The notes: generated by a model not told the origin, from the sequence alone. A stretch of DNA of 64,000 bases from Synergistaceae bacterium (GCA_017470485.1 JAFUYQ010000017.1:1-64000), one strand, 5' to 3'. Shown: positions 31,654 through 41,297, counted from the first letter of the stretch. Numbers and translations: made by a program.

Positions 31654-33552
31654 ATGATTGACATCAAAAATTTATCGCTCTCATTCGGCGAACACGTGAT
31701 ATTCAAAGGTCTTAACCTCCAGATTAACAGCACCGCAAGACTTGGCATTGTCGGCCCGAACGGTGCAGGTAAAACAACGCTCCTCCGAGTCATTACCGGC
31801 GAACTCGAACCCGACAGCGGAGTTATTGAACGTTCACGGGGACTTACAATCGGACATTTACCGCAGGACTTGGCCGAACTCGAAGCAGTTCCGCTCATGC
31901 AATACCTCAAGGACAAAGCAGGTATTTCGGAAATTGAACGCAAATTACGGAACGTTGAGGAAAAATTATCGCTCTCAACTCAAAATCATGAAGGCTTGCT
32001 CGCTGAACACTCAAGGCTCGAAAAAAGATTCGAGGACTCCGGCGGATTTGCTTTCGAGGCTATGGCCATGAAAGTTTTGCATGGTCTTGGCTTCAGGAAG
32101 GGTGAGGAACTCAAGAACTGTCAGGATTTTTCGGGCGGCTGGAAAATGAGAATAGCTATGGCCGCTTTGCTTCTCTCATCGCCTGACGTATTGCTTCTTG
32201 ACGAACCGACCAACCATCTCGACACAGAGTCAATGGAATGGCTCGAAGGGTGGCTAAGAACTCATAAAGGCGCACTCGTCTCAGTCTCGCATGACACACG
32301 ATTCCTTGAGAACACCGCCGCCTCAATCGCTGACCTCGAACACGGAGTGATTACGCTTTACCCTTGCAGCTATGACGATTACGTTTCGGCAAAAGAACAG
32401 AGCAGAGAACTTTTAGCCAAAGCATTTTCACGTCAGCAGGCAGAAATTCAAAGGATTGAATCGTTCATTGACCGTTTCAGGTACAAGGCAACGAAAGCCG
32501 CGCAGGTTCAGAGCAGAATAAAACAGCTTGAGAAAATCGAGCGAATTGAACTCGCTCAGGGCAGTAAAACCGTCAAGCTCTCAATCCCCGAAGCACCTCC
32601 GAGCGGACGGGAAGTGCTAAGAGTTTCGGGACTCGCGAAATTTTATGACGGTCAGAAGGTTTTTGAGGGAGTCAATTTCGTAATTGAGCGCGGCGAGAGA
32701 GTCGCCCTCGTTGGTGTGAACGGCGCAGGTAAATCAACATTGCTCCGGCTTCTGAGCCTCACTGAACAGCCGACATCAGGAACAGTAAAGCACGGCCATA
32801 ACGTAAAATTCTCTTACTATTCGCAGGAGAGCGCAAAGAACATCAACTACTCGAATACTGTATGGGAGGAAGCGCGTTCAGTTTCATCAAAGCTGAACGA
32901 TGTTGAACGGCGTAATCTTCTCGGAGCGTTTTTGTTTTCGGGCGATGAAATCTATAAATCATCGAGCGTTCTTTCTGGCGGCGAAAAAGCAAGACTTGCG
33001 CTATATAAACTCATGCTTGAGGAGACTAATTTCCTGATACTTGACGAGCCTACAAATCATCTTGACGTTAATACGCGCGAGATTGTTGAACGGGCACTGC
33101 TGAAGTATCAGGGTACATTGCTGATCGTCTCGCATGACAGGCATTTTCTTGACTCGCTTGCTGAAAGGGTATTGGAGATTAGGGACGGGAATTTGTACGA
33201 TTACCCGGGAAATTACTCATGGTTTCTTGAGAAGAGAGAGGAAATTTTATCGGAAGCCTCTCAGGTTGAGGACAAGAAGTCTCAGGCTAAGTCAAAGCCA
33301 CGTAAGAATGATGACAGTCTTCGCGCTTACCGTGAAAACAAGAAGGCCGTTGCCCGAATTGAGAAGGAAATTTCGGAACATGAGTCGAAGATTGCAGAGA
33401 TTGACGGGCTATTATGTCTTCCCGAAACGCTGAAGGCTTCTAAAAAGGTAAGGGAACTAATGACTGAACGCTCAAATCTTGACACTGAGCTGAAAAATTT
33501 ATATTCTCAATGGGAAGAACTTAGTCTGCAACTCGAAACGGCAAAGGAATGA
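31654..33552 (+). CDS. ABC-F family ATPase (Uup/EttA-type)
   Basis: Soluble duplicated ABC ATPase acting on the ribosome. The 632 residues contain two ATPase cassettes: Walker A GPNGAGKTTLL near 37 and GVNGAGKSTLLR near 353. Signatures FSGGWKMRIA and LSGGEKARLA and two LDEPTNHLD Walker B motifs are present. The P-site tRNA-interaction linker (residues about 245-310) lies between, and a charged C-terminal coiled coil (about 540-632) resembles the Uup DNA-binding domain. No transmembrane segments. The following glycosyltransferase gene starts four bases after its stop and is co-transcribed. The start has no ribosome site and may be read leaderless. Confidence 0.93.
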   Translation: MIDIKNLSLSFGEHVIFKGLNLQINSTARLGIVGPNGAGKTTLLRVITGELEPDSGVIERSRGLTIGHLPQDLAELEAVPLMQYLKDKAGISEIERKLRNVEEKLSLSTQNHEGLLAEHSRLEKRFEDSGGFAFEAMAMKVLHGLGFRKGEELKNCQDFSGGWKMRIAMAALLLSSPDVLLLDEPTNHLDTESMEWLEGWLRTHKGALVSVSHDTRFLENTAASIADLEHGVITLYPCSYDDYVSAKEQSRELLAKAFSRQQAEIQRIESFIDRFRYKATKAAQVQSRIKQLEKIERIELAQGSKTVKLSIPEAPPSGREVLRVSGLAKFYDGQKVFEGVNFVIERGERVALVGVNGAGKSTLLRLLSLTEQPTSGTVKHGHNVKFSYYSQESAKNINYSNTVWEEARSVSSKLNDVERRNLLGAFLFSGDEIYKSSSVLSGGEKARLALYKLMLEETNFLILDEPTNHLDVNTREIVERALLKYQGTLLIVSHDRHFLDSLAERVLEIRDGNLYDYPGNYSWFLEKREEILSEASQVEDKKSQAKSKPRKNDDSLRAYRENKKAVARIEKEISEHESKIAEIDGLLCLPETLKASKKVRELMTERSNLDTELKNLYSQWEELSLQLETAKE

Positions 33553-33556
33553 TTCT

Positions 33557-34315
33557 ATGTGCGATGTTACTGTAGTGTGCTGCTGGACGAACGAGAAGAT
33601 GTATTCAGACTTCGTGAATACCTTGAAGGCTCAGAGCATACAAAGTAAAATAATCAGTATCGACAACAGAGGCAACAAGGGGTTTAAGTCTTGCGCGTCA
33701 GCTTATAACTCCGTGATTAATCAGGTAAAAACTAAGTACGTCATATATTCTCATCAAGATATACTCCTTAATCAGAATGATATTCTTGAAAAATTTTTAT
33801 CATACCTTAACCGTATTAAACGTGATGACATTCTCGGAGTTGCAGGTGTAAATTTCGACTCGTCTTCCGGAATTTCAAACATTACTCACAGAAATAATCT
33901 TTCAGGAAAATTTATGCACGGTACGGCTTCATTCACTGAAAACGGAATGACTGAATGCGGGACTGTTGATGAATGTTTTTTCGGGGGATACACTCAACAT
34001 TTTGCTGATTATCCTTTTGATGAAGAACTCTGCAATAACTGGCACTTGTACGCTGCTGAGCAATGCCTCAGAATTAAAGCGTCCTCCATCGGCGATGTAT
34101 GGGTATGTTCGATTCCTTTGCTCCATCTTTCATCAGGAACGGTAACTCCTTCATTCCAGTACGGGTTTTACAGGCTGTGCAGGAAATATTCAGCTTCATT
34201 TACATTCATAAGAACGACTTGTGCATTCTCAAGGACAGATTTCATTCACTTATTTCCGCGTTTCGTTTACCTGTGGTGCGGTGCTGTCCTCAGAAAATCA
34301 GGACTCAGGAAGTAA
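33557..34315 (+). CDS. Family 2-type glycosyltransferase (StrF-like domain)
   Basis: A 252-residue cytoplasmic protein with the StrF/GT2-like pattern: a short beta start (VTVVCCWTNEK), IISIDNRGNKGFKSCASAYN, then KYVIYSHQDILL, where HQD takes the place of the usual metal-binding DxD. FFGGYTQHFADYPFDEEL and an LHLSSGT segment follow. Such enzymes add sugars during glycan synthesis; the substrate cannot be told. AAGGAATGA lies before the ATG, four bases after the ABC-F stop. The C-terminal third is basic and aromatic and may touch the membrane. Confidence 0.72.
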   Translation: MCDVTVVCCWTNEKMYSDFVNTLKAQSIQSKIISIDNRGNKGFKSCASAYNSVINQVKTKYVIYSHQDILLNQNDILEKFLSYLNRIKRDDILGVAGVNFDSSSGISNITHRNNLSGKFMHGTASFTENGMTECGTVDECFFGGYTQHFADYPFDEELCNNWHLYAAEQCLRIKASSIGDVWVCSIPLLHLSSGTVTPSFQYGFYRLCRKYSASFTFIRTTCAFSRTDFIHLFPRFVYLWCGAVLRKSGLRK

Positions 34316-34322
34316 ATATTGA

Positions 34323-35078
34323 TTGAACTACAGCGATAACTTTTTCTCATTGCTCTCAGAAGCGTTGAAAGACATTAAAGACTCGAAAGTCTCACGGTTA
34401 ATATTAGGCTGGCACGCAAGTTTCATACTCGCTGAGGACGGGAGAGCCGGTGCAGGCTTCGTGCCCGACTCAAGAATTGAGCCTCATACATCACGGCCTG
34501 TTCACACTGTTTCGCTGCTCTCCTCAACCCTTAAGGAGCTGGCAGGGCTTTACGTCTCGCCGTTTCCGCAGGAGTTCGCGGCGGCAAGCGCGGCGTGTTC
34601 TGTATTGCTTCCGTTCGATGATGAAGGAGGGCAGTACCTCGATGCAGTGATGACCTGTGCAAGAGGAGACAGGGTAGCAGTCTTGGGCTATGAACGCGAT
34701 TTAGTTCCGTTCATGCGCGACTGGGGGTGGCGTTCGGCATTCTTTGATGACCGTTACGCAGGAAGACAGGACTGTTTCACTCAGGCCGAATTTTCAAGGG
34801 CTGTCCATGACGCTGAATGGGTATGGCTTTCCCCCGAAGCTATAAGGGACAGATGGCTCTTATCGACACAGAACATACTGCGCGAGAAAAAAGGCTGTTT
34901 CCTTCAAGGGCCGGGCATTCCGGCAATCACAGAGGCATTCGCAGGATTGGGAGTTACTCATTTAGTCGTCCCGACCGGCCATGAATGCTCAAAAATTGAA
35001 GCCCATATCTCAGCCGGAGGAAGCACATGGCTTTGCGAGGCATTGAAATGGCGAGTCTACACTTCGGGCGAAAATTAA
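34323..35078 (+). CDS. DUF4213/DUF364-like protein (putative metal-chelate protein)
   Basis: A 251-residue soluble protein with the two-part layout of DUF4213 plus DUF364 proteins. The N-terminal part has LILGWHASFILAEDGRAGAG. The C-terminal part is Rossmann-like: DRVAVLGYERDLVPF, AEWVWLSPEAIRDRWL, KKGCFLQGPGIPAITEAF and VTHLVVPTG. Members are described as putative heavy-metal chelation proteins and cluster with metal-uptake genes elsewhere, but activity is not established. It starts at a TTG seven bases after the glycosyltransferase stop, with AGGAAG upstream, so it belongs to the ABC-F operon. Confidence 0.55.
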   Translation: MNYSDNFFSLLSEALKDIKDSKVSRLILGWHASFILAEDGRAGAGFVPDSRIEPHTSRPVHTVSLLSSTLKELAGLYVSPFPQEFAAASAACSVLLPFDDEGGQYLDAVMTCARGDRVAVLGYERDLVPFMRDWGWRSAFFDDRYAGRQDCFTQAEFSRAVHDAEWVWLSPEAIRDRWLLSTQNILREKKGCFLQGPGIPAITEAFAGLGVTHLVVPTGHECSKIEAHISAGGSTWLCEALKWRVYTSGEN

Positions 35079-35117
35079 AGGTTGTCCAGTCAAACAGCGG
35101 ATTTTCTGAACTTGCTG

Positions 35118-35126
35118 TGATATAAT
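35118..35126 (+). promoter_or_regulatory. Extended -10 promoter for ferredoxin
   Basis: TGATATAAT (TG-N-TATAAT) lies in the gap before the ferredoxin gene; no clear -35. It would give a leader of about 65 bases. Confidence 0.5.
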
Positions 35127-35198
35127 TTCCAGCGTCATGAAGTGAGGGACTTCATGATAAACGATACGAACAAGATTTTTCGAGGGAGGAAATTTATT

Positions 35199-35372
35199 AT
35201 GGCAAAAGCAGTAGTGGATCAGGACGTTTGCGTAGGCTGCGAGTCATGCGTAGGAGCTTGCCCGGTTTCAGCAATCGCCGTTGACGGCGGTAAAGCTAAA
35301 GTTGAGGCAGATACCTGCGTAGAGTGCGGAACTTGTGTAGGCACCTGCCCGGTAAGCGCAATTTCACAGTAA
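35199..35372 (+). CDS. 2[4Fe-4S] ferredoxin
   Basis: A 57-residue clostridial-type ferredoxin, low-potential electron carrier of anaerobic metabolism. Two CxxCxxCxxxCP clusters are complete: CVGCESCVGACP in the first half and CVECGTCVGTCP in the second. The frame is open 57 bases upstream, but GGGAGGA at 35184-35190 points to the ATG at 35199, where the conserved MAKAVVDQDVC starts. Own promoter and terminator, so a single-gene unit. Confidence 0.95.
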   Translation: MAKAVVDQDVCVGCESCVGACPVSAIAVDGGKAKVEADTCVECGTCVGTCPVSAISQ

Positions 35373-35414
35373 CAAATAGTCTCATAACCAATTACAGATT
35401 CTGATTTTCACAGA

Positions 35415-35450
35415 CTGGCAGGATAAAATATAAGTCCTGTCAGTTTTTTT
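35415..35450 (+). terminator. Terminator after ferredoxin
   Basis: CTGGCAGGA pairs with TCCTGTCAG (one G-T) and is followed by seven T. Confidence 0.92.
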
Positions 35451-35490
35451 ATGTTTACGACATCATGATAAAAGGAGGATTTTTACATAA

Positions 35491-38400
35491 ATGAAGATTA
35501 CACTGCCTTACGACACCCCTAAAGGACAGCGCGAAGCCGTAACCGCAAATGACAGAGTGATAACCGTTGAAGCCGGTGCAGGCACAGGAAAAACTTGGGT
35601 GCTTTCACAGCGTTACTTGAACTTGCTGCTTAACGATGATGAACTTCTGCCCTCCGAAATCCTCACGCTTACTTACACTGAAGCCGCCGCCGGTGAAATG
35701 AAAGCCAGAATCGAAAACCTCATCGCCTTATCGCTCAATCTTTTCCCGAACTCCGAACGAAAACAGAAAATCCTTGACGGCCTAAGTGATTCATGGATTT
35801 CAACAATACATTCATTCGCAGGAAGATTAATCCGCGAGTCGGGACTGTCGCTTGACATTGACCCCAGAGCCTCAGTCATAACAGCTCATCAGGAGCAGTC
35901 ATTCTGGGAGGAAATCAGAAATGCCGCCGAGTTCGCTAATCTCGAAAAACTCGCGCATAATTACGCAGGCGGTGAAATTCTTAAAGCTGCCCAATTACTC
36001 GATAAAGATTCTTTCATGAGCTCCGCCGTATCAAAATGGGGCGCGGCAAATTTAACCGCTCTTGCCCGTAACACTGCCGAGCTTCACGCTTCATCAGGGC
36101 GTTCATGGGAGGATATGATGGCTTGGGCCGGTGATGACTCGTCTCTGCTTGTTAATGCTGAACGTTTAGTCTGTGATTATTTGCGTCCTCAATGGCTCTC
36201 AGTCTGGAAGCTCTGGAAAAATATTTCCCTTCATGACCTCAAAGAAACTGACGTTCACGGAAACGCCCTTCAAATTTTCCTTGACAGTTCGAGAGCTAAT
36301 CCCCCTGCTAATGACGAGGGACTCAGAAAATTCTATGACAGAATAGTCAATGACCATGATTTTATAGGAAGAACTAAAGCATTGACTGCCCTCCGCGAGG
36401 ATTTAGGCGGTAAAACCTTATCGGAATGGCGCAAACAGCAGCCCTCAATCATCAAAAATATTACCGCCGGTTTCGCCTCGCCTCTTACAGACGAGGAACT
36501 CAGAATGCGCCGTACCCTTCTCAAATTCTGCGCTGTCTCGTGGGGAATGTGGGACAACATGAAATCAAAACGCGGGCTTCTCTCATTCTCAGACATGATA
36601 CTTCACGCTAAGAAAACGATTGAACAGAAGGGTATAAGACGAACATTCAGGCACATTCTTGTTGACGAGTTTCAGGACACCGACCCCGTTCAGTTCGGAA
36701 TGATTGAGTCTCTCAGAAATTACGGCAGTGATTCGGGATTGTTTGCGGTAGGCGACCCCAAGCAGTCAATCTATAAGTTCAGGCACGCAGATCCTTCACT
36801 GTTCGCCGAAATCATAAGCCGTCAGGAAACAAAAAGAGTCCATCTCGATAAGAGTTTCAGGACAAGAGCCGGTCTTCTCGGAAAAATTAACTCACTTTTC
36901 ACTAACCTTTGGCCTGATGGTATAAGCCGTCAGGAATCAATGAGAGGAGTGAAATACAATTCATTAGAGCCTGCAAGCCCTGATGTCGAACGCGAGTCGG
37001 GAACTATGCCGGACTTCAGGATTTATCTTTTACGGAACATCGTAACTGCTGTCGAAAGCAGAAAAATTCTAGCCGGTCAGATAGCTTCAAAAATATCATC
37101 TTGGGTAGCTGACGGCCTCTCAATCTGGGACAAGAAAGACAAAATCATCAGACCTGTAAAATTCTCTGACTTCGCGATTCTTTCGAGAGGGCGAGGAAGT
37201 TTTACGATTCTTGAGGAGGCATTGCAGAGAGTAGGAATACCATCGATTCAGGACAGGAGCAACGACTATTTCGGGCGCGGCGAAACAGGCGATGTAGTCT
37301 GCACATTGAGGGCTGCCGCCGATATGAACGATGATTTTTCCGTAACAGGCTGGTTAATGTCCCCGTTCTCAGGAGTTAATGAGGACGAGGCAATTTCAAA
37401 ATGCTTAATGCTCACCGATGACACTCACAGACCTGTTGACCTTATTCGCGAGAACCTGCCCGACGCTTATTCAAGGCTCGAATACCTTTCTGTTGTCGGC
37501 GAAAACGAAGGGGCTTCTGGGATTTTGTCATTCTACGACAGAAACAGGGAATGGCTCTCATGCTACAGGGAAAAAGACAGGCTCAGAGTCCTGCGGAACG
37601 TCAGACTTTCATTGAAAATAGCGCGCGAATTTCAGTCCTCAGGAACCGCAAGCCTCGTTTCATGCGCTGAATACATGACACGTTCGGTCAGGAACGAATC
37701 ATCTTATGAGGAACCCTCATGGCATGACGAAAACGAAAACGCCGTAAGACTCGGTGCGGTTCATTCGGCGAAGGGGCTGGAATACCCCGTAACAGTAATT
37801 TTTGAGGACAGGACAAGACGCAACGCAGGCCGTGAATCGCTCATGCCCTCGAAGGAACTTGGACTTGTAGCCGGTAATCTTCCCGATGAAAATTTACCGG
37901 CAGGAGGCTTCAGCTCTAAGCTGTCGGAATGGAGCAGGCTTTTATCGGAACAGGGCGACACCGAAGAGGAAGAACGGTTATTCTATGTTGCATGTACGAG
38001 GGCGCAGGACAGTTTGATATTCTGCGGACTGATTAAGCCGGTCGATAAGAAGAATGATGATACTACCCCGAAAGGTTACGCCGGAACATGGAGTGATTTT
38101 CTTCTCAAGAGCATTAAGGGAATGAATGACGCTGTTCCCGAAATTCTGAATCCTGACGGAAAACTCCCTGAGCCTCCTCAGAATAATGCTTCTGAAAACA
38201 AAACATTAATTACTGTTGAAACAGTGAAGGCTCAAAGAGCATTGAGACAGTTTTCAGCGACATCGTTTTCGCTCTATGAATGGTGTCCTTTTGCGTGGCG
38301 GAGAAAGTACCGTCAGGGTTTAACGCTCGAATGGGAACTCACTGACCGCGAGAATAACGATGATGTCATAGGCGGCGCGGAAACCGGAAGCCTAGTTCAC

Positions 38401-39006
38401 TGGATTCTCTCAAAGTGGCCGGTCAATGATAACTATGAGAGCGAACTTGAACGCTATCTTCACGACAAGGCAACACTTTCATTGCTGCCCGGACATATCC
38501 GGGACGCTTGGCGGAAAAATGACAGGGATAAAAAGTCAACGCTCAGAGAATTATTGATGAATTTTGCCGGGAGTCCTCTGGGAATAGAGTTGAGGAACTC
38601 CCCGAATGTTGAACGCGAGCACAGATTCAGGCACAGGCTTAATGATGATACAATTCTCGCCGGTGCGGTAGACGCTCTTTTCGGGAACAACATAATCGAC
38701 TACAAGATTACCGATTCCGAGACAGTACCGCCGGGATTGTATGAGTCCCAGCTCGATTTCTACGCCTATGTCGTTCACGCTGAAAAGAAATTCGAGAGCG
38801 TCAATACATGTATATCCTTCCTGAAGGAAAACAAGACTGCTGAAAGAGTCATCAGTGATTTTGAATCAATACGCGAAAGAATCGAGACTGCTTCGGCGAA
38901 ATGCGCCTCAGATTCGGAAAGAGACTACGAAGGGAAAACAGAACACTGCGGATTATGTCCGTTCAAGAAAGGCTGTGTGAAATTTGCAGGAACAGTTCAC
39001 GAATGA
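35491..39006 (+). CDS. UvrD/AddA-type helicase fused to an Fe-S PD-(D/E)XK nuclease
   Basis: A 1171-residue superfamily 1 helicase-nuclease, likely for double-strand break processing. Helicase motifs are complete: AGAGTGKT at 28-35, LTYTEAAAGEM, VDEFQDTDPVQF, GDPKQSIYKFR, LDKSFRTR, VHSAKGLEYPV and LFYVACTRAQD. The C-terminal nuclease shows GSLVHWILSKW, LAGAVDALFG then IIDYKI and YESQLDFYAY. Cysteines in YEWCPFAWRRKY plus CGLCPFKKGC fit an iron-sulfur nuclease. No addB- or recB/C-type partner is adjacent, so it may act alone or with a remote subunit. AAAGGAGG lies before the ATG. The end overlaps the next gene by 23 bases. Confidence 0.88.
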   Translation: MKITLPYDTPKGQREAVTANDRVITVEAGAGTGKTWVLSQRYLNLLLNDDELLPSEILTLTYTEAAAGEMKARIENLIALSLNLFPNSERKQKILDGLSDSWISTIHSFAGRLIRESGLSLDIDPRASVITAHQEQSFWEEIRNAAEFANLEKLAHNYAGGEILKAAQLLDKDSFMSSAVSKWGAANLTALARNTAELHASSGRSWEDMMAWAGDDSSLLVNAERLVCDYLRPQWLSVWKLWKNISLHDLKETDVHGNALQIFLDSSRANPPANDEGLRKFYDRIVNDHDFIGRTKALTALREDLGGKTLSEWRKQQPSIIKNITAGFASPLTDEELRMRRTLLKFCAVSWGMWDNMKSKRGLLSFSDMILHAKKTIEQKGIRRTFRHILVDEFQDTDPVQFGMIESLRNYGSDSGLFAVGDPKQSIYKFRHADPSLFAEIISRQETKRVHLDKSFRTRAGLLGKINSLFTNLWPDGISRQESMRGVKYNSLEPASPDVERESGTMPDFRIYLLRNIVTAVESRKILAGQIASKISSWVADGLSIWDKKDKIIRPVKFSDFAILSRGRGSFTILEEALQRVGIPSIQDRSNDYFGRGETGDVVCTLRAAADMNDDFSVTGWLMSPFSGVNEDEAISKCLMLTDDTHRPVDLIRENLPDAYSRLEYLSVVGENEGASGILSFYDRNREWLSCYREKDRLRVLRNVRLSLKIAREFQSSGTASLVSCAEYMTRSVRNESSYEEPSWHDENENAVRLGAVHSAKGLEYPVTVIFEDRTRRNAGRESLMPSKELGLVAGNLPDENLPAGGFSSKLSEWSRLLSEQGDTEEEERLFYVACTRAQDSLIFCGLIKPVDKKNDDTTPKGYAGTWSDFLLKSIKGMNDAVPEILNPDGKLPEPPQNNASENKTLITVETVKAQRALRQFSATSFSLYEWCPFAWRRKYRQGLTLEWELTDRENNDDVIGGAETGSLVHWILSKWPVNDNYESELERYLHDKATLSLLPGHIRDAWRKNDRDKKSTLRELLMNFAGSPLGIELRNSPNVEREHRFRHRLNDDTILAGAVDALFGNNIIDYKITDSETVPPGLYESQLDFYAYVVHAEKKFESVNTCISFLKENKTAERVISDFESIRERIETASAKCASDSERDYEGKTEHCGLCPFKKGCVKFAGTVHE

Positions 39007-39745
39007 AAAACAGAGGGAACTTCACAAGAAACTTCATCAGGATTATTACCTGACGTGCGAACAGTATTATATTTTTGAGCTTCTTACGGTTGCCGGAGGA
39101 ATGATGGGGCTTTACACGTACATGCTAAGAGGGGCGGTATTCAGCAACGCTCAGACCGGCAACATCGTGAAGATGTCGGCGGAATTGGGACAGGGGAATT
39201 TCCGCGAGGCATTCTACTATTTGATACCGTTCACGGCGTATGTGTTAGGTACGATTCTGTCGGAGATACTTCCCCAGAAAGTTAAGCGCACAAAATTCAT
39301 AAGATGGGATACGCTTCTTGTAGGGATTGAAATAGCGGTGCTTTTTCTGGTCGGGTTAATGCCGCTGACATGGCCGGATCAGATTGCTCAAGTGATAATA
39401 AATTTCCTCTGCGCCATGCAGTTCAACACATTCCGTCAGGCTGAGGGCGTACCTATGGCGACAACGTTCCTAACAAATCATGTCCGCCAAATCGGTATCA
39501 GTGTGGTAAGGATAATCAAGCACCATGAGCAGGAGGCTGAGGCACGGGCTAAGATGGCAAAGCACGTGAAAATAATTCTTGCGTTTTCGGCAGGAGGGAC
39601 AATAGTTACGGCTCTGGCTCCGTCAATGGGTCAGTATACGATATGGCTCGCAATGATTCCGCTGAGCGCGTGTTTCTGCGTAATGCTTCAGTCGGATTTA
39701 GTCTATGAAAAAGCAATGCTTGATGTTACTCCGCACGGGCATTAA
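38984..39745 (+). CDS. YoaK/DUF1275 family membrane protein
   Basis: A 253-residue protein with about six transmembrane helices. DUF1275 signatures include GGMMGLYTYMLRG.VFSNAQTGNIVKMS, YLIPFTAYVLGTILSE and MQFNTFR...G.PMATTFLTNHVRQ. The family is thought to be transporter-like, but its substrate is not established. The start is taken as TTG 38984, inside the end of the helicase-nuclease gene; a slightly later start cannot be excluded because the first 25 residues are poorly conserved. Confidence 0.82.
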   Translation: MQEQFTNEKQRELHKKLHQDYYLTCEQYYIFELLTVAGGMMGLYTYMLRGAVFSNAQTGNIVKMSAELGQGNFREAFYYLIPFTAYVLGTILSEILPQKVKRTKFIRWDTLLVGIEIAVLFLVGLMPLTWPDQIAQVIINFLCAMQFNTFRQAEGVPMATTFLTNHVRQIGISVVRIIKHHEQEAEARAKMAKHVKIILAFSAGGTIVTALAPSMGQYTIWLAMIPLSACFCVMLQSDLVYEKAMLDVTPHGH

Positions 39746-39786
39746 AAAACCGTCCGCACTCTCATACGGACGGCATGTTTTTTTTT
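39745..39786. terminator. Bidirectional terminator between convergent genes
   Basis: CCGTCCG pairs with CGGACGG; AAAAAA lies on the left side and TTTTTTTTT on the right, so both the YoaK-like gene and the nuclease gene can end here. Confidence 0.88.
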
Positions 39787-39788
39787 CA

Positions 39789-40430
39789 TTACTCAGGGTC
39801 TTTTCCCCAGAGTCCTTTTTTATCCTGCCTTGCCTCGCGCTGTAAATGCACAAAGACATTCGAGTATCTTGAGTTCGGCTGAACGGTCATGAGCTGGGCG
39901 TAGCCTCCGAGAAGAAGATGGGCGTTGAACATGTACTTCCGGATTGCAGACTCGTCATCGAAGTCCTTTTGTTTGGGTTCTCTGAGCCAGACGTATGCGA
40001 GCATTCTGTCATACCTGTCCTTAACTCCGACATCGGTCTGAAGCCAAACGGTTTTGCCTGAGAGATTTTCTTTGGTGAAATTGCTGGCCTCTTTGCCGTA
40101 ATACTCAACGGGTTTATTGGGGTGGACAGTTTCGGGCGTATTGACACCGAGAAATCTCACGCGCTCTTTGAGATACTTGCTTCCGTCGTCGAAAAGGAAC
40201 GTTACTATCATAGTGTCGCCGTCAATTACACGTTCAACTTTGGCTTTGTAGACGGTATTGCGCCTGAGTTCGAGAGACTCAAGGGCATTAGGGCCTTTGT
40301 GGTAATGGTATTCGCCTGTTTCCTTGTCGTAATGTCCGCCGTTTTTGTCGAGCTTTCCCGGGTGGGCTGAGGCCGTTAATGACAGAGCAAGGACAAGAAT
40401 TACCGAGAGAATGAATTTTAACTTTCTCAT
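39789..40430 (-). CDS. Secreted thermonuclease-like protein with YHYH motif
   Basis: A 213-residue exported nuclease. Signal peptide MRKLKFILSVILVLALSLTASA, then HPGKLDKNGGHYDKETGEYHYH, a short His-rich YHYH motif often placed before SNase domains. The SNase (OB-fold) domain from about residue 58 has VIDGDT (Asp70/Asp72), Arg92 and Glu100 (RVRFLGVNTPET) and Arg142 (DRYDRML). These match the spacing of the catalytic Arg35, Glu43 and Arg87 of staphylococcal nuclease. It should degrade extracellular or periplasmic nucleic acid in a calcium-dependent way. Confidence 0.9.
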   Translation of the reverse strand: MRKLKFILSVILVLALSLTASAHPGKLDKNGGHYDKETGEYHYHKGPNALESLELRRNTVYKAKVERVIDGDTMIVTFLFDDGSKYLKERVRFLGVNTPETVHPNKPVEYYGKEASNFTKENLSGKTVWLQTDVGVKDRYDRMLAYVWLREPKQKDFDDESAIRKYMFNAHLLLGGYAQLMTVQPNSRYSNVFVHLQREARQDKKGLWGKDPE

Positions 40431-40457
40431 GAATGAATCAAATCCCTTCGTTTAGAA

Positions 40458-41228
40458 TTAGAATATCAAACTGTAAATCACTCTTACGAAGAACAATGAT
40501 AGCACAATCAGAATTACAGGTCTTACGGTTTCAGCTCCGCCCTTCTCGAAGAACTTTGCGCCGGCGTAATTCCCTGCAATGCTGAACAGTCCTGCCGTTA
40601 ATCCTACAGGTATGACAGCTTTCCCGTTCACGAAGTAGACCGCCAGAGCTGAAATGTTTGTGGCAAAGTTTATAGCTTTAGTAACGCCGTTGGCCTTCTG
40701 AACGCTGAGCCTCGCAGCTCCGGCCAGCAGAAGAAGCATGAAAGTTCCTGCGCCCGGCCCGTAGAAGCCGTCATAAAAACCTATGCAGAACGCTACAAGA
40801 ATACAGACGATGTAAGTACGTGAAGTTATTGCGTCCTGAGAAATTCTTTCCTCCCTTAGTAAATCCTGACTCCTGAAAACGTACCATGCTGTTAATGGAA
40901 TAATGCCTAACATCAGAATCCTGAAGACATAATCGCTTATGAGCAGAGCTGTTTCAGCCCCCAATGACGAGCCGAGCAGGGCGAAAATTACACCGCACAG
41001 CGACAGCTTGAAGGGTATATATCCGTCGCGTATGAATTTCACGAGGGCTGTGAACGTACCCATAGCCGAACTGATTTTGTTAGTGCCTATTGCGAAATGA
41101 ACGGGGAAACCTGAAATCATGTATGCAGGGAGCGTGATTAATCCTCCGCCGCCGCCTATAGCGTCAACGACTCCGCCAATGAAAATCAATGGGCATATTA
41201 CAAGGAGCTGTGAAAATGACCAGTCCAA
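40458..41228 (-). CDS. TSUP (TauE/SafE) family anion transporter
   Basis: A 256-residue membrane protein with eight or so helices and the TSUP signatures: VDAIGGGGGLITLPAYM near residue 21, IGTNKISSAMGT, GFYDGFYGPGAGTFMLL, and KANGVTKAINFATN. Family members export sulfite, sulfoacetate or related organo-sulfur anions. The start is a TTG at 41228 with no visible ribosome site; it is kept because the conserved sequence begins right after it. A 53-residue gene lies 70 bases upstream on the same strand. Confidence 0.88.
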   Translation of the reverse strand: MDWSFSQLLVICPLIFIGGVVDAIGGGGGLITLPAYMISGFPVHFAIGTNKISSAMGTFTALVKFIRDGYIPFKLSLCGVIFALLGSSLGAETALLISDYVFRILMLGIIPLTAWYVFRSQDLLREERISQDAITSRTYIVCILVAFCIGFYDGFYGPGAGTFMLLLLAGAARLSVQKANGVTKAINFATNISALAVYFVNGKAVIPVGLTAGLFSIAGNYAGAKFFEKGGAETVRPVILIVLSLFFVRVIYSLIF

Positions 41229-41297
41229 TTTTTACACACTCAATATTAACTGCTGAACCGCCGAATACTACGATGTTGAGGGCAGTTCGGGAATCAG

